In this document: in pieces, positions 54,740 to 64,000 of the stretch
How positions within the stretch are numbered: the stretch's first letter is position 1
Layout: each line of letters begins with the position of its first letter
From: Delphinus delphis
Taxonomy: Eukaryota; Chordata; Mammalia; Artiodactyla; Delphinidae
DNA: 64,000 bases
Assembly (NCBI RefSeq): GCF_949987515.2
Contig: NC_082702.1
Location: forward strand, 50,003,600 to 50,067,599
Direction: 5' to 3'
Position numbers and translations under genes: made by a program
The notes under the pieces: generated by a model
What the model was told of the DNA's origin: nothing
The model's input: only the letters and a program-made list of their open reading frames with translations
The model's database searches: none

Positions 54740-55265
54740 CGTGCTCCTACACGCTGATAAATATTTATCATGGTTAAATGAACAATCATTTGGAGACAGA
54801 TCCCATTTTATTGAGGCAGCTTCTCGGGGCGTCCTAATTGTGACTCTGCCTCGCCGTTTTATGTTTCATTGGAATACGCAGGGATACACTTTATGAGGTT
54901 GGGTAATGAAGAGAGAGAGAGACCCCAATAAACATATTTGCTAAGAGTAATGGCTATCTATAGCTCAGCCACCCTCTCTGGGCACAGCCTCCATTACACA
55001 ATCCAAGGCAAGCAGTTCGTAGCTCAATTAGACCTAACTTGCTTCAGTTTTAGGCATTATGTTATCCTAAATTAATACCGTATTTCATATCTGCAGGTCT
55101 GACTATTAACCGGATTTTGGAACCTTCAGGGTTTATTATTTAGCGTCCCTGAAGCTCCCAAGTAGGCATTTTAAAGTTCCTGTGTTGGAACAGATTAAAA
55201 ATTAGCTAGAAAGGCATGTTAAACAGTCCACTCCCTTTTCTTTGCTAATCCTGCTAGCAGAAGTG
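54740..55265. promoter_or_regulatory. Candidate conserved non-coding element
   Basis: Repeat-free, AT-rich, high motif density: gctgataaatatttatcatg near 54753-54772, agctcaattagacctaactt near 55021-55040, ccgtatttcatatctgcagg near 55078-55097, gactattaaccggattttgg near 55101-55120. It directly precedes the tandem AGGTCA array. Role inferred from composition. Confidence 0.42.
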
Positions 55266-55270
55266 AAAAA

Positions 55271-55384
55271 GAGCATGCATGTGAGGTCAGAGCACGCACG
55301 TGAGGTCAGAGCATGCATGTGAGGTCAGAGCATGCATGTGAGGTCAGAGCACGCATGTGAGGTCAGAGCACGCATATGAGGTCA
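55271..55384 (+). repeat. Six-unit 19-bp tandem array carrying AGGTCA half-sites
   Basis: Six consecutive 19-bp units (consensus gagcaygcaygtgaggtca) with no indels. Each unit holds one AGGTCA, at 55284, 55303, 55322, 55341, 55360 and 55379. Unit starts are 55271, 55290, 55309, 55328, 55347 and 55366. The second unit also contains CACGTG. AGGTCA is the nuclear-receptor half-site, but a 13-bp gap between half-sites is not a standard response element. Units differ only at C/T (CpG/TpG) positions and one final tat variant. Confidence 0.95.
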
Positions 55385-55985
55385 GATGTGGTCTGGCGCA
55401 CGTGCTGGCTTGGTGCTGTTGCTGAAATAGGGCTTACTTAACCTAGAAAATAATGTCTGAAACCTCTGTAGCATGTCACGGGGCCAAAATCCAAGCACAC
55501 CAACCAGGAATGGTTATTTTTTCTTCTTTGTGCTTTAAAGTTTTCTACAATAGGAGTGCATTTTGAATGTAAACTGAAAAAGAAAAAAAAAAGTAAGGCC
55601 TCACTACAGATAAATGTGACAAGACGTGAAAATATTTTGGAAGTAATTTAACCCCTGGAAAGCGTCTCTGTGCTTCTTGCTGTGTTAGCTTCATCTTTAG
55701 TTGTTAATCAGAAATGGGAAACTTACCTGGAAACCTTAATTTCTGAAGACTATTCGTGATGAGTCAGTGTATCCGTTGCTAGTTTTCTTTTTTAGCAGAG
55801 ATTCTGACAAATCTGTCTTTTCCAGGTCCCCGTGCACTAACACATTTCACTTCTCTTTCTCCTACATATTTAGAGCACAGAAGATTCTGCCCTCGTTAGA
55901 TAAACTTTAAAACCTGCCCCCTGTGTCATCCTGGGCGAGGCCAGCTGCCCTCCCTGCTCACGCCAATCACAGGGCTTACTCCTGG
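55385..55985. other. Unannotated stretch
   Basis: A-rich run near 55579-55593. No repeat or gene recognised. Confidence 0.4.
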
Positions 55986-56215
55986 GCCAGTGTTCCTCAC
56001 CCGGGGACAGTTTCCCCCAGAGGAGGCTGGCAGCGTTGGGAGGCACTTTTTGGTTGTCGGGACTTGGGGAAGTGGTGGGAGATGGGGAGTGCATCTCCTG
56101 GGGAGAGACCAGAGATGCTTCTTGGCATCCTACAACGTGAGGGGCAGCCCCGCACAGCCAAGAATGATCCAGTCCCCAAGTCTCAATAATGTCCCTGTTG
56201 AGAAACCCTCCTCTA
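55986..56215 (+). mobile_element. MER20-type DNA transposon
   Basis: Sense MER20, diverged: ccagtgttcctcacccgggg at the start, tttggttgtcgggacttggg near 56048-56067, ggcatcctacaacgtgaggg near 56123-56142, cagccaagaatgatccagtc near 56156-56175, end gttgagaaaccctcc. Confidence 0.88.
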
Positions 56216-56289
56216 GCTACACCTAACCGTGGGACGGTCACCAGCCAGTACTCGGCAGGTGCTCTGTCAACCGCTTGCCTTGAACTTCC

Positions 56290-56849
56290 CTTTGCTACTT
56301 CCTGCTCATGCTTCTGAAGACCACCCCTGACCCCCACCCCAAGCATCATGTCTCTTTAAGAAAGCTTTGCTCAGTCCTCTAGTGTCTTGGGACAAACTCT
56401 GCCCTCGCTTCTCCCCTGAACAAAGGCTCTTCTTGACCAAACTTCAGTCACGTTCCTCTGAGCCCACTTCGCGACGAGACCGTGACCTTGGACCCATCCT
56501 GGCCGCATCTACATAGCCCGGTCTGAGCAAGAATCCTAAGTCAGTTGAGAGAGAATCCCTCCACCCTTGGTATCTGATCGCCCAGGCCTGCCTTCAGTAA
56601 GAATCCTGTTAAGTCAGTTTAGTAAGAATTCCCCTACCCTTGAGGTCTCTGCTTAGTAATTTTTTATCCACCAACTCCACCCTACCTTTCCCTACTCACT
56701 CCTTGGCTATAAATCCGCAGCTGTCTTCACTGTATTCGGAGTTGAGTCTGATCTCTCCCACTGTTGCTATGGTCTTGACCCCTACAGCCCTGAATGAAGT
56801 CTTCCTTACCATTTTAACAAGTGTCAGAATGATTCTTTCTTCCTAACAC
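56290..56849 (+). mobile_element. Solo LTR of an endogenous retrovirus, family unassigned
   Basis: LTR-like architecture: promoter-type TATAAAT at 56708-56714, then cggagttgagtctgatctct near 56737-56756, an imperfect polyadenylation-type aatgaa at 56793-56798, and the end taccattttaacaagtgtca then gaatgattctttcttcctaaca. No internal viral genes or partner LTR are visible, so it is a solo relic. The left border is uncertain and I could not find a target duplication. Confidence 0.65.
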
Positions 56850-56859
56850 CTCACCTACT

Positions 56860-56958
56860 ACATTGCCAACTCTTTGAGGTCAGGACCATGTGTTGTCTAG
56901 GGCCAGACATGCACGAGGTGGTTACCTAAGAAATGTTTGCTGAATGAATATCTGAAAG
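56860..56958 (+). mobile_element. L2 3' tip
   Basis: Sense L2: gccaactctttgaggtcagg near 56864-56883 and end gaaatgtttgctgaatgaat near 56931-56950. Confidence 0.85.
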
Positions 56959-57784
56959 CATTTGGCGGAAAGAGGACACAGACATCAACGCACGCATAGC
57001 CTCAAACTCCAAAGGATACACCTGACCCGGTTCTTTGTCTTCTCCCTTCCATCCAGGCATTTTCCAGTCACCGCCTGGATGCATGTATGAATAAACTCTA
57101 CCATTAAGTCCCTGAATTATTTAAGCGCCGCCAGTGGCCACTGATTCTTTATAAACCGTACAGTGGACTGTATTGCATATGCATGCACTTCAAGAGCACC
57201 TGTCAGCCTACCCAGGATGGCTTGATGTTTTCTCTCAGGGCCGCATCAATACTCGGGTATTCTCAGATAGCGCAGGTGGCTGAAGCCCTTGTGTTCAGGC
57301 TTCTGCAGGTGCTAAAGGTTTGTCAAACCAGGCCTCAATCTATATGTCCAGTGTCGTCTCTAGACCCCCTTTGATAATCCTCGCTGAGCAGACACATTCA
57401 ATACATCTTCACTAATGGGTTCTGAGTTCATAAAATGTATTAATGACTTCTTTTTCAAAGTAAGAGTGCTTTGAATACAAGTCTTTACTGCTTTAGAAGT
57501 TCATAAAAGCAAAAGCACAGTACTTCCCCTGATGTTTGTACAACAGGGGAATAGGCATACATACACCCAGGGCTTGGAATTCCAGCTGTGCTTCTCTTGT
57601 TTGTGATTCCAGAGTTCAGGCTGCCTGGCAGAAGGGACCCCCTGATTCTCAGTCGACTGTCTGATTTTGGTGAATTCCTTTCTTGCAAAAGGCTTACAGT
57701 CATCTCATTTGCAAAATAGCTTGATCACATGACAAAGACAGAAAGGAAAACCCAGAATTGGCCTGCTGGGTATTTTAAAAAAAC
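56959..57784. other. Unannotated stretch
   Basis: No repeat or gene recognised. The frame at 57183-57374 has no domain. Confidence 0.4.
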
Positions 57785-57930
57785 ATCTTCTCACTTAATC
57801 CTTGCATCAGCCCTGCTGGAGAGAGTTATTGGGAGCTCGCAGTTTGCAGATGAGGAAACCGCTGTGCTAGGCAGAGGGTGTGGTTCAACTTGCACCCTGG
57901 ACTGACTTCAAAGGCTTTATTACGTGGTCC
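57785..57930 (-). mobile_element. MIR fragment
   Basis: Antisense MIR: gcagtttgcagatgaggaaa then ccgctgtgctaggcag near 57839-57874. Confidence 0.75.
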
Positions 57931-58656
57931 ATTTCTCCACGCTGCTCTCAGTTTATAGTGGTGAATGGAAGAGAAGCATCAACTTTTGCCTTCCCAGATT
58001 TTTTAAGTACTTGAAAGATTTTCTTCAAGAGTGAGCAGAACCCTTGGCTTCCTTACCAATTCCTAAAGATGCAGTCCTCCCCAAAGTGCACACAGCGTTT
58101 ATGGAGATCGGTTTTCATCAATTCTTTGGTTCACAGTGAAGCACAGTAGAGCGATGCCCACTCACTGTAGAGTTGCCGGCACCTGGCTAACATCTGGTCT
58201 TGAAGAATGCGGGCCTTTGGGCTCCAAGACATCGAATGAACCCTTACAGGTAACACCTGTAGATTTATAGTGGGTCCTCTGCAACTACAAGGGCCATATG
58301 CCCGGATCCTTCACTTTCATGTTTATTCCACTTACAGTTGAGGGCACAGTGGGTCGGGGGACTAAGATTGCTAGTGGTGCCCCGTAAGTATGTTATTTAT
58401 GATTCCTACAAACCAAGATGACCATCTTAATTTCATGCTCCTTAAATCAGAGTGTGAATATCCCCAGTTTTCCCTGGTGGAGTGTCGGTGCCAGAGTTTA
58501 TTAGAAGTCACAGGAAATCAAAGCTCGTTTTCTTAAAAAGTCAACTTCTTGGGTGACTAAGCCCTATTGTTTAGAGGAAGGCACACCCAGATATTATCTC
58601 ATAGAATGCCTCTTTCGTCTGTTGTTGCTGTTTTTTTGTTGTTGTTTTTTTTTTAA
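57931..58656. other. Unannotated stretch
   Basis: GTT/T-rich run near 58620-58654 just before the SINE. No gene recognised. Confidence 0.4.
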
Positions 58657-58664
58657 ATAGAACA

Positions 58665-58960
58665 GGGCTTCCCTGGTGGCGCAGTGGTTGAAAGTCTGCC
58701 TGCCAGTGCAGGGGACACGGGTTCGAGCCCTGGTCTGGGAAGATCCCACATGCCGCGGAGCAACTGGGCCCGTGAGCCACAACTACTGAGCCTGCGCGTC
58801 TGGAGCCTGTGCTCTGCAACGAGAGGCCGCCATAGTGAGAGGCCCGCACACTGCGATGAAGAGTGGCCCCCACTCGCCACAACTAGAGAAAGCCCTCGCA
58901 CAGAAATGAAGACCCAACACAGCCAAAAATTAATTAATTAATTAATTAAAAAAAAAAAAG
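58665..58960 (+). mobile_element. CHR SINE, long subfamily, full length
   Basis: Sense SINE: gggcttccctggtggcgcag head, B box ggttcgagccc near 58721-58731, body ccgcggagcaactgggcccg. It keeps the long 3' extension (gaaatgaagacccaacacag), a (TTAA)n patch at about 58929-58948 and a poly-A tail. Flanking atagaaca duplication at 58657-58664 and 58961-58968. Confidence 0.95.
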
Positions 58961-58968
58961 ATAGAACA

Positions 58969-59461
58969 CGAGTCTTTAAATACACATGTACTCCCATGGA
59001 TCTTCTTTGCTACGAGAGAGATGTCCACAGAAGATTTTGAAAGCCCAGCCATATGGACCTCATCATATTACTCATTTTTATTTGTATCCAGAGCTTGCCA
59101 GCAGCCTTTCGGACCTCTCTCTCCTGAAGGTGCGGCTTGACGCTTGTAAATGTATGTTGCTTTGCTGCAGATGATGTGCATGTTGAAAAGCGATCATTTG
59201 CCTCCCTCCTGGGTCCGCAACTCAGATATTCTTTCTGGTTTTGTGGCCTGGGGTTGTTGACACCCACCTCCTGTGTTTTATTGCCATTCTAGAAGTCCAG
59301 CCCCCCTCCAGCATACACGCATGTCCCTCTCTATACCATGGGGGGATACTTCTGTATTGCAGTTAATTTTCCCTCTGTTTATCACTTCCAAGTTCCACGG
59401 CAAAACTATGCTGCCTGTTCTGTCAGCCACCATACATATATCCCTGTTTTAGTCCCACTTT
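58969..59461. other. Unannotated stretch
   Basis: No repeat or gene recognised. Confidence 0.4.
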
Positions 59462-59468
59462 TGCAGTT

Positions 59469-59818
59469 TTTTAAATATAAATTTATTTATTAATTTTATT
59501 ATTCACTTATTTATTTTTGGCTGTGTTGGGTCTTCGTTGCTGCGTGCGGGCTTTCTCTAGTCGCAGCAAGCGTGGGATACTCTTCGTTGCGGTGCGCAGG
59601 CCGCTCATTAAGGTGGCTTCTCTTATTGCGGAGCACGATATCTAGGTGTGCGGGCTTCAGCAGTCGTGGCTCACGGGCTCTAGAGTGCAGGCTCAGTAGT
59701 TGTGGCACACGGGCTTCGTTGCTCCGTGGTGTGTGGGATCTTCCTGGGCCAGGGCTCGAAGCCGTGTCCCCTGCACTGGTAGGCGGATTCTTAACCACTG
59801 CATCACCAGGGAAGCCCT
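59469..59818 (-). mobile_element. CHR SINE, long subfamily, full length
   Basis: Reverse-oriented: AT-rich tail (tttatttattaattttatta), body ttggctgtgttgggtcttcg, and reversed head gcatcaccagggaagccc. The short flanking duplication tgcagtt is found at 59462-59468 and 59819-59825. It and the 58665-58960 copy lie in opposite orientation about 500 bp apart. Confidence 0.94.
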
Positions 59819-59959
59819 GCAGTTGATTTTTTCTTTCTTTTTTTTTTTTTAACATTATCCCCATCTGGGTGACACATATATGCCGTAACGGATGTGCATC
59901 TTGTTTAACGTGTACATAGAACCAAACAGTCGTACAGCAGTATTTCAGGAGGCAGGTGC
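59819..59959. other. Short spacer with T run
   Basis: T run near 59838-59851; the rest is unremarkable and may be old LINE. Confidence 0.4.
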
Positions 59960-60185
59960 TCCTCTGGGGCAGTGCAGACGATGTTGCCCCCCCTGGGGAC
60001 ATCTGGCAGCGTCTGGAGATATCTCTGGTTGTCACAAGAGGTCGGGGCTGGGGAGACATTGCTACTGGCATCTGTAGGTAGAGGACAGGGAGGCTGCTGA
60101 GTGTCCCATGATACACAGTGCAGCTTCTCCAGAGGATTAGCCAGCCTGGTATGTCAGTAGTGCCAGCGGCCAGCAGTGCTGATCT
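59960..60185 (+). mobile_element. MER20-type DNA transposon
   Basis: Sense MER20: gatgttgcccc then ccctggggacatctggcagc (near 59979-60009), gtctggagatatctctggtt near 60011-60030, ctactggcatctgtaggtag near 60062-60081. Fourth MER20 in the window. Confidence 0.88.
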
Positions 60186-60383
60186 AAGGGATTTAATTCT
60201 TCTCTTCGCCGATGCAAATTATTAAAGATGGAAATACCCTCTCTTTCCCGTCTAAAGTTGTGGTGTGAGATACGCAGAGTTAAATCCTGTGATATTAGAA
60301 CCAGTGAGTGGAGCTGATTGATCTGAGACATGTACTCTTTGCGGCTGGCAGGGAGGCAACCCTACATAAAAACATCAGGACTT
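60186..60383. other. Short unannotated spacer
   Basis: Nothing recognised. Confidence 0.4.
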
Positions 60384-60396
60384 AAAGACAATTTAG

Positions 60397-60978
60397 GCTT
60401 ACTTCACTTAGTATGATAACCTCTAGGCCCATCCATGTTGCTGCAGATGGCATCATTTCATTCTTTTTGATGGCTGCATAATATTCCTTTGGGTATACGC
60501 ACCACATCTTCTTTATCCATTCTTCTGTCGATGGACATTTAGGTTGCTTCCATGTCTTGGCTGTTGTGAATAGTGCTGCTGTGAACATTGGGGGTCAGAC
60601 AGAAAAAGGCAGATATCATATGATGTCGCTCGTATGTGGAATCTGAAAAAAGGATAGAAATGAACTTATTCACAAAACAGAAATAGTGTCACAGATATTG
60701 AAAAAAAACTTACGGTTTCCAAAGGGGAAAGGTAGGGAGGGATTAATTAGGATTTGGGGATTAAACTATACCCGCTACTTTATATAGAATAGATAACCAG
60801 CAAGGACCTACTGTATAGCACAGGGAACTATACTCAATATCTTGTAATAACCTATAATGGAAAAGAATCTAAAAAAGAATACACACACACATATGTCTAT
60901 CTGAATCACTTTGCTGTACACCTGAAACCAACACAACATTGTAAATCAACTACGTTTCAATGAAAACTTAAAAAAAAT
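60397..60978. mobile_element. L1 with 5' inversion (twin-primed insertion)
   Basis: The first part (60397-60593) is antisense L1 ORF2 end; its minus-strand reading includes a typical L1 phrase (KTWKQPKCPSTEEWIKKM). The second part (60594-60978) is sense L1, continuing from the same ORF2 region into the 3' UTR (agcacagggaactatactca, ttgctgtacacctgaaacca) and a poly-A-type end. The duplication aaagacaatttag flanks the whole unit (60384-60396 and 60979-60991). No functional protein remains. Confidence 0.95.
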
Positions 60979-60991
60979 AAAGACAATTTAG

Positions 60992-61095
60992 AAATGCGAA
61001 GGTCATAGGTTAGGTCTGGGGTCCAAGGAATCGCCAAGAGACCTGCGGGGCATGTGTGCCTGTGTGCAGGCTGCGGCCACGTCCTTGAGTGCGTC
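60992..61095. other. Short spacer
   Basis: Nothing recognised. Confidence 0.4.
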
Positions 61096-61480
61096 TGTGA
61101 ACACTTGGACAGCAAGAGCCTTTCCTCCGTCTCCTCAAACAATACCATTAGCTTTGTCAAGGGAGCGCCAGCCTTCCCTGGGAAACATTAGACGACACGT
61201 CAGTCTGCCTTTCCGTTGTTTTGCTCCTGCGTCCATTTGAAATTCAGTGCAAACCCATAAATCCTACTTTGCTTCTGGTAGCAGCCTGCATGGTGTGTCG
61301 ATTGAGCATTAGAAAAACAGTAAATCCAGCCCATTTATTCGCATTAACCAGCCAAGGCATCCTGCGTGCCCGTGTAACTACTGGAAATTACTGACATGGC
61401 CTTGTGGACCATGAAAAGATGGAAGCATATGGCAGAATTCATATGTGAACAGATTGCTTTTTCGCGTAAGAACGCTTTAT
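61096..61480. promoter_or_regulatory. Weak candidate conserved non-coding element
   Basis: Repeat-free with compact words such as cagcccatttattcgcatta near 61328-61347 and cgattgagcattagaaaaac near 61299-61318. No gene. Low confidence. Confidence 0.3.
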
Positions 61481-62663
61481 TAGAATATCAACCCTCACAG
61501 CTTACGGAGGGTCGTCTTCCCGCCTTTGATTTAAGCCCCGAGTCACCCCACCACGCTTTCTTGTCACCGCACGCTGCTGCGGATCTCACACCGCCTCCTG
61601 GCTGTTTCTAAATGGCCTACTTAAACCTTGAGGTGGGTCCTTCAGTTTCCCATAAATTAATAACACGTCTATGAATATTTCCCAGCCAATTTTAGAAGCC
61701 TCAGTCCGTTCCAATACCAGGAACCGTAAAAACGGGGGACTGATAAAGCAAGCTTCTTCTTTCAAATGCCCTTCCAACACGAAGCAAAATATTATTAATC
61801 TGGACTGTCTGCTACTTTCATTTACCATGTTGCTGCTCGTGGGATTACAGGGACAAAGGTTTCATAAATTTCAAATGAAATACGAACATGTGTTGTCAAA
61901 ATACTGTTCAGCTATGAAAGCCCTGCTGGTACTGGCTCCACTTGTTATTATTACTCCTACTCCTATTGTTATTATTCCAGTATTTATATCCACAGGCATC
62001 ACATGTCCTGAGTTCTAGGGAACAAAGCTCCCCCTGCCCACTTCTCCCCCCGCCACCCCGTTCCTTTTTCATGCTCTCCTGTGCCTTTTGTGTCTCTTCT
62101 TCTTTTTACAAGCAGGAAACAGGAAATCAAAGAGTCAGAGAATGAGTTTTGGTCCGTCCTGCCGTATCTGGCTGCGTGTAGTTGCTTTGATGGCGGGGCA
62201 CGTGGATGCCCTCGTTTGCGAGCAGGGTCGCTTGTCGTTCACGATAGAGGTAGGTCGCAGGGGCGGGGTTTAGGCGGCTCCATCAGAGAGTGGCACGCAG
62301 GTCGCACCTGTGAGGCTGTGGCCTGCTAAGGGGGGTTCCAGGGCTGGATCAGAGACGGCAGAGCCCAGCTGGAAAGGCAGTCTGCGTGGAGAGCCGCCAA
62401 GGTCACAGCTAGAAAGAAAACGGCATATTCCAAATCCAAGGGCCAGTGCTCACGTGGATCAAAGAAATCGGGGCGGAGTTGTTGGCTGAGAGACTCAAGC
62501 CAGACTGAACGGCTCCAGGGCAAAAATAAAATAAAAGAATCAACTAAAGCCATCTAGTAAGCATTGAGCAGGTGACAGACACTTCAGTGGCCCACGAGTA
62601 TGCACCAGATTTACTGTGGGAGGGAGGGCAGCGGTGACTCCCTGACGGGGCTGTACTGAGTCA
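61481..62663. other. Unannotated stretch
   Basis: A TTATTA/CTC simple patch lies near 61943-61978, and modest CpG near 62160-62300. Short frames (61671-62329) have no domain. Confidence 0.4.
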
Positions 62664-62835
62664 GACCAGTGGTCCCCAAAGTGGGGTCCCCGGACCCGGC
62701 AGCCTTGCGGTCACTTGGAAACTTGTTAAAGATGCAAATTCTTGAACCCCACTGCAGACCCACTGAGTCAGAATTCCCGGGGAGTGGGGCCTGCAATCTG
62801 TGGGTTGATTCTGATGGTGGTCAAGTTTGAGACGC
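62664..62835 (+). mobile_element. MER5A DNA transposon
   Basis: Sense MER5A: accagtggtccccaaagtgg near 62666-62685, aacttgttaaagatgcaaat near 62720-62739, gagtcagaattcccggggag near 62764-62783, end gtttgagacgct. Confidence 0.92.
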
Positions 62836-62879
62836 TCAGCGGGACAGGCCGGGAACACAGTACACGTTACCTACACAGG

Positions 62880-63045
62880 GCCCGGGAGTCCGAAATACGG
62901 TGCCACTGCCTGGGGACGCGGGCCTTCGGTCAAGTCGTTTAAACTCTCTGCTCCTGGCGTCTTCCTCCCCAAGGGGGACAGTAGTGCCTGGAGTTCTGAC
63001 CTCGCAGGGTTTTTCTAGAATGATGCTGGTCACGGTGACCAGCAG
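62880..63045 (+). mobile_element. MIR fragment, weak
   Basis: Degraded sense MIR: cggtcaagtcgtttaaactc near 62927-62946, then a 'ccaagggggacagtagtgcc' core near 62969-62988. Confidence 0.5.
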
Positions 63046-63047
63046 GG

Positions 63048-63262
63048 AAGAACCATGGTACCCTTACTGCGTACCAGGCAGGGTGCTAAGCCCACGTTTC
63101 ACACGCTCTCTGTTTTCATCCTGACAGTTGCCCATGAGGTAGGTACCACTTTTCCCCCTGGCTTGCTTTTGAGAAAACCAAGCGGTCGTGTATTTAGCCC
63201 AAGGCCATGCTACCTGTAGGTGGGGATCACTCCAGGGCTTCCTCCTTCTACAGCTCACATTG
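63048..63262 (-). mobile_element. MIR
   Basis: Antisense MIR: cttactgcgtaccaggcagg near 63063-63082, atgaggtaggtaccactttt near 63134-63153, tagcccaaggccatgctacc near 63195-63214. Confidence 0.78.
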
Positions 63263-64000
63263 CCCCCGAATGGCTGCGTTATTTCACCAGATCAAGAGAC
63301 ATAGTGCGCTTGAAAGGGCTTGATGAATTCTAAATGCCATACAAAATAATATAAAGCGGTGTTAACCATTGTCGTCATTGTGTGTGTATATACATATATA
63401 TACAGGTACATATATGTACGTGTATATGTATGTGTCTTTTAAAAATTAACTCACATTGGCATCTTTCCTTGGTGTTTCTCCTGTGTGGGATCCTTTGGCC
63501 TGGCTCAGCCCCCATTACCAAAGACATTCACACCCTGCACTGCGTCAGACAACGCAGACGGGGTCTGGATTCGGGCGTTGGTGCCGATCAAGACTTAGGC
63601 TTGCTCTGGAATACTTCGACTTCTCTTTCCCACCGACCAGCAGAGGGTAGAAGATTCGAGATCCAGATTATTACTGGGGGTTTCTGAAAGCTTCTAGGGT
63701 GGCCTTTGTGAGCAGAAGAGAACGTCCAGAGGTTTCCCTCGGTTTTTAAAATGAAAAGTTCTTTTATTCACGTGACAAATTCCAAATCCTAGCTCTTCTC
63801 TAGGCTTGTAAATTCAACTTACAATTCTTATTATGTTGCTTGCAAGCCTGACAAATTTTAGCAGTCATTTTGGAGGAGCTGTAGAGTAATATTTCAGCTC
63901 ATGTGCATTTAGGTACAGACCTTGAGAACGTCAAGCTGCACTTACAAATGTAATATTTTGATTTCCTTTTCAAGTATTTTTACTGACAAACTCCCCAAGA
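63263..64000. other. Unannotated stretch with TG/TA-rich patch
   Basis: A TG/TA-rich simple patch at about 63378-63433. The remainder is AT-rich and shows no repeat or gene. The last 280 bases are repeat-free and could be regulatory, but nothing supports that beyond composition. Confidence 0.4.

Noticed and set aside
55271..55384. CRISPR-like array
   Set aside because: Regular 19-bp units with no unique spacers, in a mammalian genome. It is an ordinary tandem repeat, with or without a regulatory role.
59511..60116. 201-residue open frame, minus
   Set aside because: It translates the CHR SINE and MER20, both non-coding repeats.
60382..60588. L1 ORF2-like protein fragment
   Set aside because: Real L1 homology but only the ORF2 end, inverted and truncated. 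Counted as part of the mobile element, not as a gene.

Overview
This window reads as non-coding nuclear DNA from a mammal, most likely a cetacean. The main evidence is a set of CHR-type tRNA-derived SINEs, with heads reading GGGCTTCCCTGGTGGCGCA. CHR SINEs belong to the whale/hippo/ruminant branch. The very similar short copies of about 200 bp, with no recognisable Bov-tA or BovB ruminant repeats, favour a whale or dolphin over a ruminant. Cetartiodactyl-type L1 3' ends and a deep layer of old placental repeats (MIR, L2, MLT1/MaLR LTRs, MER5A, MER20) fit this. The exact species and chromosome cannot be read from the sequence.

I found no protein-coding gene, exon or functional RNA gene that I can defend. 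The open reading frames are short, have no recognisable domains, and are mostly chance or repeat-derived. The window is therefore either intergenic (gene-desert-like) or inside a very large intron. It is a patchwork of repeat-dense stretches and repeat-poor stretches, and the repeat-poor ones look like candidate regulatory DNA.

Layout. 1-12.6 kb: two CHR SINEs, an old L1, two MLT1 LTRs, many MIRs, a (GA)n(TG)n microsatellite and a 5'-truncated SINE. 12.65-16.2 kb: repeat-poor, homeodomain-type AT-rich motifs, the best candidate enhancer cluster. 16.2-25.3 kb: MLT1-like LTR, L1 3' ends with a nested SINE, and a related segment pair near 22.3 and 25.1 kb. 25.7-27.6 kb: repeat-poor with an orphan CpG-island-like block. 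27.7-29.2 kb: dense MER20, SINE, MIR, MLT1 and MER5A. 29.2-32.3 kb: largely empty. 32.3-33.6 kb: L1 plus two SINEs. 34-42.5 kb: MIR, L2, LTR, MER20 and a recent-looking SINE. 42.6-48.3 kb: repeat-poor, second candidate regulatory domain. 48.3-54.2 kb: L2, MIR and DNA transposons, and a purine tract. 54.2-55.4 kb: third candidate regulatory block, ending in a six-unit 19-bp tandem array carrying AGGTCA half-sites. 56-61 kb: MER20, a solo LTR, two long CHR SINEs and an L1 with an internal inversion (twin priming). 61-64 kb: repeat-poor with MER5A and MIR near 62.7-63.2 kb.

No undescribed gene system is visible. The items most worth a second look are the AGGTCA array (55271-55384), the orphan CpG-rich block (27001-27530), a CTCF-like site inside a MER20 (40441-40453), the repeat-poor blocks, the tandem EBF/NF-kB-like dyads (39307-39335), and several clean insertion histories (twin-primed L1, truncated SINEs, nested elements). 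Conservation, copy age and protein binding could not be measured here; statements about them are inference.
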